Source: Helicostylum pulchrum (lineage: Eukaryota; Mucoromycota; Mucoromycetes; Mucorales; Mucoraceae). From it: DNA of 64,000 nt. Within the stretch, counting starts at the first letter, position 1. Each line of letters opens with the position of its first letter. This document shows, piece after piece, positions 11,149 to 23,302 of this stretch. The stretch is from contig JAIXMO010000081.1 in NCBI GenBank assembly GCA_025677825.1, forward strand, positions 1-64,000. The letters run 5' to 3'. The translations under genes and the position numbers were made by a program. The notes under the pieces were generated by a model, which made no database searches, had not been told where the DNA came from, and saw nothing but the letters and a program-made list of their open reading frames with translations.

Positions 11149-11686
11149 AGCAATTAAAAATGATATTATAAAGAAGCAAGAGTAAAAAAAAACAAAGGGA
11201 AAAAAATTAAGGGTGAAAAAAAAGGGTAAAGTAAAAGAGAAGTAATAAACAAAGGGAAAAAATTTATGATATTTATTTTACAATCTGGGTTTTCAATGAC
11301 ACAACCGTTATTGCAATCAGTCCAGAGCAAAAAAAAAAAAAAAATTAGCCAATTTTTTTTCAAAGATAATCGGAACAGTAAAAAAAAAGGAAAAAAAAAA
11401 ATGTCTCACTTTTTTTCAGTGAGAAGTTCTAGGTGTTTATTTTTTTTAAAAAAAATATACTACAATGCCTTGTGTTTATTTTAAAAAAAAGAATATATAT
11501 CCTCTCTCCCCTCCCCCCCACACACACATACAATATAATTTACTACGCCTCAATTTTTTATTTTTTTTACACTCCCGTACTGAGTTCATGAAATTTAGTT
11601 TCCTTTTGATAAAAAAGTGACAGCGCCCGAATAACTACATCATATTATTATCAGTAACATTTCCTTTTTTTTTTTTCTTGTGCACC
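11149..11686. other. Spacer upstream of the zinc-finger gene
   Basis: A/T homopolymer-rich DNA with a CCCTCCCCCCCACACACACA stretch near 11505-11527. It probably contains the zinc-finger promoter and the 3'UTR of the GPI-PLD-like gene. No gene seen. Confidence 0.5.
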
Positions 11687-14600
11687 CTACCGTGCGTTTT
11701 GACCATATCTTTGTGAGGTGATACAAATGGCATCAGTACCCAATGGTCCGATTTGAGACCCAAACCGTGCCTATTGATTATTATACATCTTTTTGTTAAT
11801 TGCTTCTCCCCCTTATTTTTTATTCTCTTCTTCAGGCACAAGAAAAAAAAAAAAAAAAAAGACCCAGATACTATCTCAGCACATTTTATGACTTCACTTA
11901 CTAAGGTTACTTGATTTCTAATACATTCTACTTGTTTACTATTTATCATCCACTTATAAACTCTACCGTTTTCTTTTTTTTTTGTATATGTACAGTTAAA
12001 AGAGACTATTTATACGAGAAAGAAAGAAAGAAAAAAAGTACCTTGTTCACTCATTGGTTCACCTACCCAAATACCAATTTCACCATTATTATTTTTAAAC
12101 ACGGAAAGTGATTGTCCCAAATGACCTGCACTTGTACGACCTTGCAAAACACTAATCATTCCATGCTCTATATCGATATCCCGTACCACCTCAATGTTAT
12201 TGTTCTTTAACTTATTCCAGTCGTAGATTCGGACGCTACCTCCTTGCCAAAACTTTTGTAACCCAATCATGTTTTCCTAATCATGACGAAATATTATAGT
12301 TGAATATTTTATAGTAGTACCTTTTTTTTTATATTGCTGTTATTACCTCGGATGGACTAGATATAGCTATTATTTCATTATTATCAGTTGCTAGTACCCT
12401 AAATACATTTTTTTTAGTATAAAACTTTTTTTTTTAAATGTCAGACGAAGACTAAAAATACACACATACTTTCCGTACTGTTGAAATTGTGTTGTTCCAG
12501 TAATGGTCCATTTCAATTCAAGTGTTTTTAAATCAAACGCGTATACTCTGCCTACTCTTTGCCTGGATCCAATAGAGTAGCCTGGGGATCCAATTAATAT
12601 GGTATCCTTTATAATCAAAATTGACTCTCCAAAGTGGTCGTAAGAAGCACTTGAATTAAAGTTTGGGTTTTGAATACTGATGTCAGGTTGTGTGATAATT
12701 CGAGAGTCTGTTACACCAGTATGATGGCTGACAAAGATATAAACGATACCAACCTAAAATTAAGGGGAGCAGGATATATTAAAAAACACAAAAAAAAAAA
12801 CACCCTAGCAAGCATAATATTTCTTTTACCTGTGGTTGGTTCATACTGGGACACAATGGACACCCAACTACCAAATCTTTAAAATCGTCTTGATCCACAT
12901 CGATCGCCGCCAAAACAGTGGGAATAAACGGTCTTGATTGGACCTGAATAGAAACACTGGGACTCCCAAGACCTAATTGAGCTCGACCCAAATACAATTG
13001 GATCATCCCACTGTTGTCTTTACTACCAAAAGGTGTTGCAATAGCCAAATCATCCACACCATCTTTATTGAAATCAATTGTAGCCATAGACCAACCAAAT
13101 CTACCGTGTCGCACAGATCCTTGTAACGTAAATGTAGATAGGTCCCTAATGTCATTGTATCTCGAGTATTTTTCAGTGATCACCGTATTATTTAATATAA
13201 ACACGGATCCTGTGTGTTGCTGTAAAGTGTCGTGTACATGGTACGGAGCTGACACTGCCATATCCAACTGTCCATTCGCATTAAAGTCGCCTGAAGCAAG
13301 TTGATGACCTAACGAACCAGAAGACATGGGTAAAGTTAGTGTTATCCCACCTTGGTCCGAACCAACCGATACACACTCGACCTTGTTGCTACGACCGTCG
13401 GAAGGCATCGGTGACTGAAAGCGGAGTTGCTGCATGTGGTTTATCACCTCATGATTCTCTGGTGTTTGTGATCGAACAATAGGCACTAATGTGGTATCAT
13501 AATGACGATCTGATTGTATATTGGCGGTCAATGTAAACACTCCCGTTGTCGGATTATAGTCTTTATAAACCAACGGATTTAAATGCAGAGAATGATTTGA
13601 TTTAGGTTTTTTTAAGCATGAAGGTCTGGGAAGTGTGGTATAAAAATAACTTGCGCATAACGTGTCTGGAGAAGTATGAATTGATCCGTACTCAAATGCA
13701 TTAATTAGTTCAGCATAACAATCAGTTACACTAGCAGACATGTCTTCAATTCCTATTTATGCGCACACACATAAAGAAAAAAAATGTTATTATTTAATAG
13801 TTAACCAAAATAAACAAATTATAATAGTTACCTCCCTTGTAATAACCATACATTTCTTCAATTAAAAAGGGACTCCTTGATCCATAATACCCAAACATCA
13901 ACTTACCAAACTCAACATCGATTTTGGAAGCAGCAAATGCAGTAGCCATACAATACTTTAAATGAGAAGCAACCGGGACCTTTTTACCAGATCCATCATT
14001 ATTATAAAGTCGTTTATAAATTTGGATGATATCTTTTACAGGCACTTGCCAAGTCTCGTTCAAATAGGATAAACTATTCGAATGTCTCAGCGTAAATTCA
14101 GCGCCAGCGTCTGCTGCCAAATGCGCTTTATTTGTGTCACCGTGGAAATCAGAATTAGCCATAGCAACAATAAAGTAATCCGATAGACCTGATAGACTAT
14201 GCCATTTTACGTCTGCCATTCCATGAGACATGATGGCAAATACAAAACTTATCAGTCCCTGGACATGCTTATCTTGATGGAATTGAGACACTGGATAGAT
14301 TTCGCGAATATAATTTACAGCTGTTTTTATAAAAGTTGGCCAATGAGCTATACAAAAGGTAAAAAAAAAAAAATGTTTAGTTTGTATGCTTTTTTGTAAA
14401 TTAATACATGTATAAATTTCTACCGTCTTCTGATTGTTGATTGTATCCGAGACATTGATAACCCCTATTTTCTAGAACTTTAATACGCTTAATAAAATAG
14501 GACAACAAAATGTGTATTTTACCAATCTGGAAAAAATGAACCTGCTTGAACAAATCCCGGTGACTCTAAAATATCTTGTTTATATGTTTGTTCAGTAAAC

Positions 14601-14782
14601 GTTTTAGGAAAGAAATTTTGTAAAGATCGAAGTGTTATTTCATTGTGTACAGCGCTACACATATATACTTTAGCTTTAGTCTTTTTTTTTCTTTTGTACG
14701 CATTTATTTCTTACATTCCACAACCGCTCAATCCAGAACAATGTAAAATAAAAACCAAAGCAATGAACAAGTAACTGACCAT
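11687..14782 (-). CDS. GPI-specific phospholipase-D-like secreted protein
   Basis: Probably cleaves glycosylphosphatidylinositol anchors or related lipids outside the cell or in the secretory route. Ten exons: 14782-14715, 14654-14523, 14464-14424, 14347-13832, 13752-12830, 12753-12470, 12398-12347, 12276-12042, 11960-11872, 11770-11687; phases fit throughout and give about 807 residues. The N-terminus MVSYLFIALVFILHCSGLSG is a signal peptide, directly followed by CGIAVHNEIT, the start of the zinc-dependent phospholipase C/D domain (Cys as mature N-terminus, then an H-N-E motif). That domain continues with FFPDWGYQC, EDAAHWPTF and GMADVKWH (metal-ligand His/Asp). The C-terminal half has FG-GAP beta-propeller blades with calcium loops of DxDxDG type (DFNANGQLD, DFNKDGVDD, DVDQDDFKD) and a last blade ARFGSQIG. 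Exons 8 and 9 are the least certain. Confidence 0.88.
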
Positions 14783-14995
14783 TTACAACAACAAAAAAGA
14801 ATTAACAAAAAAAGAAAGAACGAAAAAAAAAACCAGTTCGGCAAAGTACGATTAAATTGATATTTTGAAGCTAAAATAAATCAAACTTTCTTTGTTCACT
14901 TGATCCGAACACTATTAGCTTTTTTTACAGTCTAAAAATAATTTAATGCACAAAAAAAAAAAAAGTGTGTGTACATAGGGAAAAGGGGGTATAAT

Positions 14996-16252
14996 TTATG
15001 TCCAACTAGGTTTGTCCGTGGTACAGTTTACTACATCAGAACCTAAACCAGCTTCCATCATCAAGTTTAATATATCGTCCTTGGTTTTTAATTTGCACTT
15101 GGGATCCAACACGTACTTTATTCCGCGTACAGCTCCTTTTGAGTTTGGATCAGCACCATGCTGTAACAATAACTGAACTGTTTTGATTTTACCGTGTTTT
15201 AGACATTCCTGTAACGGCATACCGTGATGAACATTGGTCACATTCTCTATCCGATCATCCTTTGATAAAAAACGTATTAAATAATCCACCAACTCAACAT
15301 GCCCTTTCCTGCACGCTTGTTTCAGCGCCCAATCTTGATTAAACCTTGCATCCACTCCACCTATCGTTATCAAGTACTCTACTGTTTCAATATCTCCATT
15401 ATTAATTGCGTGCTGCATACACACGTTTTGATTTGCTTCTGCGTCCGCACCAGCTTCCAATAACAACTTGACCAACCGAGAGAATCCCTTGTACGCAGCG
15501 TTCTGTAACGCAGCATTATTATAAGCTTGCACATCTGCGTTGTTCGATATAAAGAACTCAACTAAATCCTCGTACCCGTACAAACAAGCATCTCGTAACA
15601 ATTTCTCTCCCTGCATATGAATATCACACCCATACCTTGTATATAAATGTTTCACTGCCTCTAATTGATTTTCTTTACAAGCTAATGTTAACGCAGTTTC
15701 TTGTGCATGATGAATACCTACATTATAATCACAAACCAACAAATCAATTGTACCTACAGCTCCCTTCATACAGGCAATACTTAACAATTGTAACAACCGT
15801 TTAGCTTTTTCGCTGGCTAAATGTTCAAGTGATAACGATTGATCGATGACCAAGCGACAAAGACTGGTCTGGTTTAACTGACAAGCGTACCGAAACAACC
15901 AATCGTCACCGCCTGCATTAGGATCACATTGATGTAACCGTAACAAATGTTCAACCACCGGTAGTGTCACAACCTTTCGTCTCATGGAAGTTTTGCTGAG
16001 AACTTGGTGGGAGCCATATCGATGTAGTAAATAATGGGCTCGGACTGTAGCCGAAGCTCCCATTTGCCAAAAGTGACGGCACGATTGAACTAGCATAGGG
16101 TTCTGAGCAAGTACAAATATTCGTGTTAATAGTTCGATTGGTAGTAAAAGTATATAGCAAGTACGAGTGGAAGGGTCTGGTTGTGGTTCTAGTATAGTTT
16201 CAGTATGGGCGCTTATACTGGTTATTGGTTTTTTGCAATGGTATTTTAACAT
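14996..16252 (-). CDS. F-box-like ankyrin-repeat protein
   Basis: Single-exon gene, 418 residues. Residues about 33-70 (L-L-P-I-E-L-L-T-R-I-F-V-L-A) form an F-box-like motif that would link to SKP1 of an SCF ubiquitin ligase. From about residue 95 onward come ankyrin repeats with the usual spacing: A-L-T-L-A-C-K-E-N-Q-L-E-A-V-K-H-L, L-Q-N-A-A-Y-K-G-F-S-R-L-V-K-L-L, and A-L-K-Q-A-C-R-K-G-H-V-E-L-V-D-Y-L, ending with L-Q-H-G-A-D-P-N. The partner protein is unknown. It shares its 5' region with the divergent DUS1 gene. Confidence 0.8.
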   Translation of the reverse strand: MLKYHCKKPITSISAHTETILEPQPDPSTRTCYILLLPIELLTRIFVLAQNPMLVQSCRHFWQMGASATVRAHYLLHRYGSHQVLSKTSMRRKVVTLPVVEHLLRLHQCDPNAGGDDWLFRYACQLNQTSLCRLVIDQSLSLEHLASEKAKRLLQLLSIACMKGAVGTIDLLVCDYNVGIHHAQETALTLACKENQLEAVKHLYTRYGCDIHMQGEKLLRDACLYGYEDLVEFFISNNADVQAYNNAALQNAAYKGFSRLVKLLLEAGADAEANQNVCMQHAINNGDIETVEYLITIGGVDARFNQDWALKQACRKGHVELVDYLIRFLSKDDRIENVTNVHHGMPLQECLKHGKIKTVQLLLQHGADPNSKGAVRGIKYVLDPKCKLKTKDDILNLMMEAGLGSDVVNCTTDKPSWT

Positions 16253-16714
16253 GAAGGAGAGAAAAAAGGGTAAAAGAGAAAAAGGATAAATAAAAAAAGA
16301 GATTGGAATATTTTACACATGTTGCCGTTTTAACCAATGATAACGCCATTACACTAAAACAGGTAATTGTTTTACCATTATAAAACATACTCGCAGCTTT
16401 ATTTTTTCTCTAAAGGTATTCTCTTTTTCCTGCTATAGGCTTTGATACCTTTTTACAAGTCAATCAAGTACAAATACTAGTAAAGATACTATCTTCTACC
16501 TGTAGACTATAGATATACAAAACGTATGAGACTCTTTTACGCTTAAAAAAAAAGAAAGAACGAGAAGAACCAATGGCTTTAACAAGTGTGTGGTTATTGG
16601 TTAAGATTCTTGACAGTGACTTTCAAAAAAAAGACAAAAAATTTTAAATTAAAAGAAATAAGAAAAGGGGAAAACTTTCTTTTTTTTTTTTGTATCTTTT
16701 TAGATAGTAACGAA
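16253..16714. other. Divergent promoter region of ankyrin gene and DUS1
   Basis: 462 bp between two divergent starts. An in-frame upstream ATG at 16586 exists for DUS1, but the intervening residues are Lys/Phe-rich translation of A/T runs, so the downstream ATG at 16715 is preferred. No clear TATA box. Confidence 0.5.
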
Positions 16715-18010
16715 ATGACACAAACTAAATTAGAAGGTTACGAGTTCTTCAACAAGACATTAAAGTCTCCAAAAATGATCTTGGCGCCCATGGTTGATCA
16801 ATCGGAGTTGGCCTGGAGAATCTTGAGCAGACGTTACGGAGCCGACGTATGTGTTACTCCCATGTTCCACGCAAAACTTTTCAGTGAAGGTAAAAAGTAT
16901 CGCGATGAACAATTCAGTACCAATAAAGAAGATAGACCACTTATTGTCCAAGTAAAGTATACAACCATACTACTTTATTTTAACACTATGAAACTAAATA
17001 TCTTATATATATAGTTTTGTGCCAATGACCCCGATATCCTTTTGAAAGCTGCCAAATTAGTTGAAAACGAATGTGATGCTGTCGATATCAATTTAGGCTG
17101 TCCTCAACATATCGCTAAACGTGGCCATTACGGCTCCTTCTTACAAGATGACTGGGAATTAATTGCAAAAATGACCAGTCTTTTACATAAAGAATTAGCT
17201 GTCCCTGTTACTGTCAAGATCCGTTGTTTCCCCACTATCGAAAAGACAATTGAATATGCAAAGATGATTGAAGCAGCCGGTGCACAAATGTTAACTGTCC
17301 ATGGCCGATTAAGAGAACAAAAGGGACACAATACCGGACTTGCCGATTGGGATAAAATCAAGGCTGTCAAAGAAGCTGTCAAGATCCCCGTTGTTGCCAA
17401 CGGTAATATTTTATACCACGAGGACATGCAAAGATGTTTAGATTATACTGGATGTGATGCTGTCATGACAGCTGAAGCCAGTCTTTATAACCCTACTGTT
17501 TTCTCTTCCGAGATAAAGTTCCCACCTTACACATTTGACGTTGCCAAAGAATATTTAGATATATGCAAGACTGTAAAGACAAACGGTAGCTCCATCAAGG
17601 GACATTTGTTTAAAATGTTGCAGCCTACATTACCTCATCATAAAGAATTAAGAGCTCGACTTGGAAAGGCTCGTACCTTGGATGAATATTTCGAAATTGT
17701 TGAAGAGTTAAAGACATTGGTCACAAAGGTCATTGAGGAAAAGGGTGAAGAGGAAGAGCAAGGACAAGCCGATGAAAACGGTATTCGTAAGTACGCTTAT
17801 TGGAGATGTCAACCTTATTTCCGCCCTGAACTTCCCAAGAATGGAAACCACGAAAGTAACAAGCGTAATGCTGAAGAGACTATTGCTAAAGAAGAGAGTA
17901 AAAAGTTGAAGGAAGAACCCAGCGCTGCTACTGTTGCTGAAGTTACTGTTACTGATGCTGCTGTTGCCGATGCTATTGTTGCTGCCAGTACTACTCCCGC
18001 TACCGAATAA
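16715..18010 (+). CDS. DUS1: tRNA-dihydrouridine synthase (Dus1 type)
   Basis: Flavoenzyme reducing uridines (positions 16/17 in yeast tRNAs) to dihydrouridine. Exons 16715-16951 and 17015-18010, about 410 residues, with a 63-nt intron. The FMN-binding TIM barrel starts at [16 protein letters not shown]. The catalytic cysteine lies in [17 protein letters not shown] (about Cys108). Later come a K-I-R phosphate/flavin site, the H-G-R motif (LTVHGR) and the barrel end VVANGNI...AVMTAE. A C-terminal extension with basic KSKKLKEE-like segments, Glu-rich and then Ala/Thr/Val-rich, is disordered and variable in the family. The 3' end faces NLE1 across 108 bp. Confidence 0.95.
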
Positions 18011-18118
18011 TCCACTCAAAAATGTAAAATACCGTATAATATAGAATAAATAAAATAAAAATAAAAAGATCCGTTTATAATATATAAATATGTTTTTATT
18101 TTTAAAATGTACAAATTT

Positions 18119-19642
18119 CTAATGTCTCCAAATCTTGAGTTGTTTATCTTTACCACCACTAGCGACCTTATCACCTCCAGGAGACCAATCTACACAGAAC
18201 ACTTCATCTAAATGACCAGGTAAATCCATCTTGATCTTCATCTTTTTGATATCCCAAATCTTCAAAGTACTATCTTTACTAGCACTAATCAATAAACGAG
18301 AATCACTTGACCAACTAACTTGATACACAGCACCAACATGGCCTCTCAAGTTACCAATAAATCTACCAGTCATACCATCCCATAATTTAACAGAGTTATC
18401 AAACGAAGCACTAGCAATTAATCTACCATCAGGGGAGAACGCAACATGGTTAACTAACTTTTGATGTCCAGTCATACGAGTGATGGGCTTTTTACTCTTC
18501 TCAGGTTCCCAATAGAACATTGTGAAATCATCAGAACCAGAAACAAGTCTTTCGGCACCAGCGCCCTTGAATGTGTTATATCTAGCAAGTGCGGCAGCTT
18601 GAGCTTCTTCTTCCGTCTTGTGACGTTTACCGGTATGATCGTAGGGCCCAGTTCTTAACACAAAATCTGTACTAAGAGCCAATGTATTCACCCAATGACC
18701 ATGTCCCTCTAAAGTCTTTACCAACATTCCACTTGAATTCCAAACCTTAATTGTTTTATCTTGAGAAGCTGTATAAATCAAACCTTCACCACCCCACTTG
18801 ATACAAGTAACCGCAGCTGTATGTTGAGCAATTGCGAATTCCATTCTTCTTAAAGATGTATCCCAAACACGCACTGTATGATCCTTTGACGAACTAGCAA
18901 GTCGGTTTGCCTTGCTGTTTAAATGATAGGGCTCCCAAGCTAAACTGGTGATCCATTTACGATGACCTTTTAATCCATCGCCAATTTGCTTACCACTTTT
19001 AGGGTCCCATAATCGAACTGTGTTATCCATACTTCCGGATGCTAAGGTCTTGCCGTCAGGAGACCATGCAATATTCAATACCCATCCAGCGTGTCCCTTT
19101 AAAGTGTGACGAGGTGTCTCCGTATTCAAATCCCAAACACGAACTGTACAATCGCCAGAACCCGTTGCCAATTGTGATCCGTCTGGACTGAAAGAACAAG
19201 ACAAAATCGCTTCGGTGTGACCGGATAATGTAGAAGTACAACGTGAAACAGCTCTTACTCGGAAAATCGCTTGTGGTTGATATACAATCGTTAAAGTATC
19301 TTCGGTAGATTTCTCTTTACGATCTACCCAAAGATCTTTAATAATCTCGTCGTTATTAACATGGAAAGAATAAGGAAGAGGATCTTCACCCTAATTTTAA
19401 GAAAAGTTAGTCTTTTTTTTTTTTTTTCGTTTAAGGGTTATATATGCTTAAAAAAATACCTGGTTTAAAAGTTGATTTAATAATAACTCAAGTTGTTCAG
19501 GTGTAGCATCAGCGGGTAAATTAAGTGGAGGGCCTGTAGATTCACCATCAGCCGTTTTAAATTGAGCAACGACTTTTTGTCCAATAGGCATAGCTGCTGC
19601 TGCAATAGCATCGAGCTTCTTTTGCCTAATCTTTGCGGCCAT
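18119..19642 (-). CDS. RSA4: Ribosome assembly factor, Notchless homologue (NLE1/Rsa4)
   Basis: Nuclear pre-60S biogenesis factor bound and released by the Rea1/Midasin AAA ATPase. Exons 19642-19460 and 19390-18119, about 484 residues, the usual family length. Residues about 20-100 are the ubiquitin-like NLE domain (FKTADGESTGPPLNLPADAT...; GEDPLPYSFHVNNDEI). The remainder is a WD40 propeller of about eight blades with clear GH...WD pairs (GHTEAILSC..., TVRVWD, GHAGWVLNIAW, TVRLWD, GHVGAVYQVSW). The intron splits the NLE domain. Confidence 0.95.
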
Positions 19643-21191
19643 TATGTTATTAAAAAAGAAGTGTTAAAGCGAATTTTTTACAAAAAAAAAAAAGTTTTGT
19701 GGCTTTATTTTTTTTTTGACAGAAATGAAAGTAGGCGGGACTGTTTATTTGTGACTTTATATACAATTATGGTAACTTGATTTTGCAGGACCAAAGCGCA
19801 AAAAAAAAAAAAGTAATTCGATATCCATATAATAGCAAGGTAGAGCAATTTTTGACAGCATATATTCTTACGCACAGTAGCCGCTCTAAGAAGAGTCGTA
19901 CGTATCCGTTCGTATGGACATAAAAGGAAACGAAATCGCCAGAAAAAAGCAGAATAACCAATACAACATATAAACCCCCTTTAAAAGATGTACATAAAAA
20001 ATACTTGCTGATGTACATTATCGTAGAACCTTAATAACCATACATCTGACGCTATTTATGATAAAGAATAGTAATATTTCGCTTGTATTATGTAGTTTTT
20101 TTTTATTCATTATCATGTATCATAACTATAAGAAAATATAACTCTTATGATTGCAGTTGAACTAAGATATACGTAGTGTTTATTAAAATACATCTTGATA
20201 TAAATCAAAGGCTACGGATGCATCATAAAATATAGTAAGGCATGGAGGTTAGTAGGATTTTTTTTACCATACTCCACTTATGCATTTGTAACGCCGTTCC
20301 TCTCCATTGGTATATTCGAGACAGACAAAATCGTTATCTCGATCATCTGAGACTTCCATTCCACAAGTTCACAGGTAAAAATTCTTCCACTCCTTAAATA
20401 GAGCCGCTACTGTATACATCAGCTATTTATTTATATGTATAAGAAAATAAAAATGGCTCTGCTTCTGCAGTCAGCAGACTAAGGCCGTGTGAACATTACA
20501 GTTCCCACACTCTTTCGGATGATTTAATTACGTCGCTAGTTTGTACTACTTTTTACATGTAGCTAACGCTTGCGACGGAGATAATTTTCCCACATACGCA
20601 AAGACGTGTTTATTACTTATACGAACCACGTTTTTTTAATACTACCGGAGTTCCCTTCTCTTTTTTTTTAAAAAAACTATTTTTCTATTTTCGTTTTTAA
20701 GCAAGAAAAAGGTTAGCTTGAGAGACAAATATTTAGCGTAAATTTAAAAGTACGTAGCAAAACCACCCCAGATTTTGATACCAAATCAAAAGAGCCTTTT
20801 TTTTTTGGGAAGATTATCTATTTGTTTGTCATCGGTTGTGTTTATCGCACTTAAATATTTGTTGTTCTTTTTGTTTTTAAAAAAAAAAGTCTAAATATGA
20901 ATGCTTTTTGCATAAAGTATAGATTAAATAATCGAATAAGATTGATGAAATAGATTAGTAAAAAAAAAAATAAGGATCTGATAAGTAGAACCTCGTAGTT
21001 ATAAAATTTAAATTACGATCTGATTACGAAAAAAAAAATAAAAAAAAGTTTATTTTTATAAAATGGCTGGGATGAATAAAAGAAAAAAGAGGCAGGGGTA
21101 AAGGATGAATTAGTGCGAGTGATTGAGTGTGTACATATTTGTTTATAAGTAAATGATAGATGGTTAATAATAAATGATTATAATAATGCTG
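19643..21191. other. Long spacer between NLE1 and F-box gene
   Basis: About 1.55 kb without a gene. The left end is the NLE1 promoter; the right end is 3'UTR of the F-box gene. Two related motifs face each other: CAGTAGCCGCTCTAAGAAG at 19875 (plus) and CAGTAGCGGCTCTATTTAAG read on the minus strand from 20412 inward. Together they may delimit a degenerate MITE of about 540 bp. Confidence 0.4.
20393..20412 (-). repeat. TA-flanked CAGTAGCGGCTCTATTTA terminus
   Basis: On the minus strand this reads CAGTAGCGGCTCTATTTAAG, preceded by TA (20413-20414). The same terminus occurs on the plus strand at 23430, 36434 and 62007. A CAGT start next to TA is the usual look of Tc1/mariner-type ends. Confidence 0.45.
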
Positions 21192-22283
21192 TTACTTGTA
21201 GTATAATCTACGAGTTAAGCTAACTTTCTTTTGTCGCCATTCTTCTTCTGAATCTTGTATACGGCGTACAACATCTTCTTCACTTAGCAGACTACCATTA
21301 CCAACCACATAGGATTTAGCAAAGGTATATTTCCAAATGACTTGAGCATCTACACCAGCGCCTTCCAACATATGCTGTAATCGAGTTAAGCGAGTATGAC
21401 ATTCATGTGTATGAGAGTGAACATATTTAATTAGACTTTGAGATAACTCTTGATCACGCTGATTCACAATATGATTCAAAACTGGTTCAGATAAAACATC
21501 ATACTTAAAGCATCCTTCTTTAGCCAACAGCGAGTTTAATCGATTAAAGTCATTTTGGTAGATTTGATTTTGTTGCATGTTTGATTGTACCATACCATCA
21601 AGTACCCAATCCAATGTGACACGAATCCATTTAATATCCATAACTGGTGGTGTTGGCTTGGGTGTTGATTCAGTAATAGTAGGATAGCTATAATAAGAAG
21701 CTGGTAATCCGGTCATTCGTTGTTGTTGAGAATAATCAAATTGGCCTGGTTGTTGGTACGACAAACCCAAAATAAAGCCCTTGTCACCCAAATAACGATT
21801 GCTTTTGTTTTCATACCAGTCAGGTAACTGATACACCTTTTCAATAGAGGCATTATACTGATAATGATACATCACCATCGCTTTATCTTGAATACTTAGA
21901 CTTTCAAAACCAGGTAACTTACATTGATCATCACCATTATTTTGAAACCAACCAGAGAAATGAATTTTTAATAATCTACAATACGCACTCCACTGTTGAG
22001 TACTGGCAAGAGAGAGTTTTGAGTCTACTAGCGATTTAGGTCTAAATTCAATCACACGGTTTTTTACATCATAATGAGCTGCTTCTAGTTCAATAGATGC
22101 ATTATTATTCTTTTTTCCATCTAGTTTAATTGATACCACTTGAGCCTTTTCTTTTATCTGTTGGTAAATATGATATTCTGCCATCACTTGAAACTTTGCG
22201 CTAACACTACGCAGACGGTATACTTCTGGATACGACAAGAATGAAAAGACATTATAGATAACTTCTGGGGCTAAACCGTTCAT
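21192..22283 (-). CDS. F-box protein, fungal-specific
   Basis: Single exon, 363 residues. The N-terminus MNGLAPEVIYNVFSFLSYPE is a clear F-box (L-A-P-E-V-I-Y-N-V-F-S-F-L), implying SKP1 binding. No WD40, leucine-rich or kelch repeats follow. The middle is a mixed alpha/beta region with Gln/Tyr-rich segments, and the C-terminal third is helical (E-E-D-V-V-R-R-I-Q-D-S-E-E-E-W-R-Q-K-K). The substrate is unknown. Confidence 0.75.
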   Translation of the reverse strand: MNGLAPEVIYNVFSFLSYPEVYRLRSVSAKFQVMAEYHIYQQIKEKAQVVSIKLDGKKNNNASIELEAAHYDVKNRVIEFRPKSLVDSKLSLASTQQWSAYCRLLKIHFSGWFQNNGDDQCKLPGFESLSIQDKAMVMYHYQYNASIEKVYQLPDWYENKSNRYLGDKGFILGLSYQQPGQFDYSQQQRMTGLPASYYSYPTITESTPKPTPPVMDIKWIRVTLDWVLDGMVQSNMQQNQIYQNDFNRLNSLLAKEGCFKYDVLSEPVLNHIVNQRDQELSQSLIKYVHSHTHECHTRLTRLQHMLEGAGVDAQVIWKYTFAKSYVVGNGSLLSEEDVVRRIQDSEEEWRQKKVSLTRRLYYK

Positions 22284-22437
22284 ATTATTTCAAAAAAAAA
22301 ATATTATATAAAAAGGGAAAAAGATGCAGGACAAAAGGTGGGAAAAAAAAAACTTGTTTAAATATGTACAAGTCCTTGCTTTTTTTAGTGTAACCTTTTT
22401 TATTAAAAAACGAAGCGCCGATTTCTCTCTAATTATT

Positions 22438-23066
22438 TTATTTGTCACAGTCTCCATTTGCAGGCCCTGTCAACCACCGTTCAAACACTTTAGTACAATC
22501 AAACTGTTTCTTTCCCAACTTTTCATTGACCTTATTATGGCGTCTACATAACCATTCACTTAATGCTTCTCTACTTGCTACATTAATAGGTTCTTCTGCA
22601 ATATCCTTTTGAAAATCATTCTATTTTTTTATATTAGTAATACATTTTTTTTTTAAAAAAAACATTAATTTACTTTGCAAAACCAACAAGGATAATTTTC
22701 TGAAAAAGCTTTGAAAAAAGACTTCATACTTTCTTTTTGTTGTGGTTCTGGTTTTTGAGGATAGTAAGCTGCCATAGTATGTAATAAAGTCCAAGTATGT
22801 CGACCTAAAGTCTCTACGTCTGCAGGACAGTTATTACGTTTCCATTCTTCCGTAATCACTGGCTCAGTCTTGGTTGTATTAGCTGCAGATGTAGTTGATG
22901 TAGCTGCGACTGGTGCAGCTTTACTAGTTTTTTCTCCTCCTTTTCCTTTCTCTATCTTTGACCACGTTTTGAAATCAACACATACACGACATGGCTTACC
23001 GTCCTTCATTGGAATCTTTGTTCCAGTAACAGGATCAATATGAACTTTTTCTTCTGCCATTGTCAA
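22438..23066 (-). CDS. ERV1: Mitochondrial FAD-linked sulfhydryl oxidase (ERV1/ALR)
   Basis: Reoxidises Mia40 in the mitochondrial intermembrane space and passes electrons to cytochrome c or oxygen. Exons 23066-22674 and 22620-22438, about 191 residues. The distal shuttle pair is C26-R-V-C29 in GKPCRVCVDFKTW, the ALR-like arrangement. After a low-complexity linker comes the Erv fold: E-E-W-K-R-N-N-C-P-A-D-V-E-T-L-G-R-H-T-W-T-L-L-H, the active-site Y-P-C-W-F-C (C127/C130), and the FAD-binding L-C-R-R-H-N-K-V-N. The structural cysteines are FDC and GDC. The ATG at 23060 is an alternative start (MAEEK). Confidence 0.95.
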
Positions 23067-23302
23067 GATTAGTTATAAAAAACGTCAGAAAAAAAAAGCG
23101 ACACCCGGAAAAAAAAGTTTCTCTTTTTTTTCAAAGAATGCCTTTGAGTCAAATACACTTAACTCCGCTCGTCTTACAACAGGGTTTCCCCTTTCACTAA
23201 CACCATTAATCAATTGATTGGTTTAGAGTGTTATGGAAAACCATAATCGTTGTCAGGCGTAAAAAACAACTGCGGCAGTAGTGCCGTTTTTACTGGCCAA
23301 TT

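Noticed and set aside
14655..14663. ATG at 14663 as start of the GPI-PLD-like gene
   Set aside because: It lies in the intron; splicing 14715 to 14654 gives signal peptide plus CGIAVHNE, the canonical family start.
16586..16714. Upstream in-frame ATG for DUS1
   Set aside because: Would add about 43 residues of K/F-rich sequence from A and T runs; the ATG at 16715 matches the family start much better.
19875..20412. Complete MITE between the two facing CAGTAGC motifs
   Set aside because: The left motif is degenerate and lacks the TA neighbour; kept only as a possible element.
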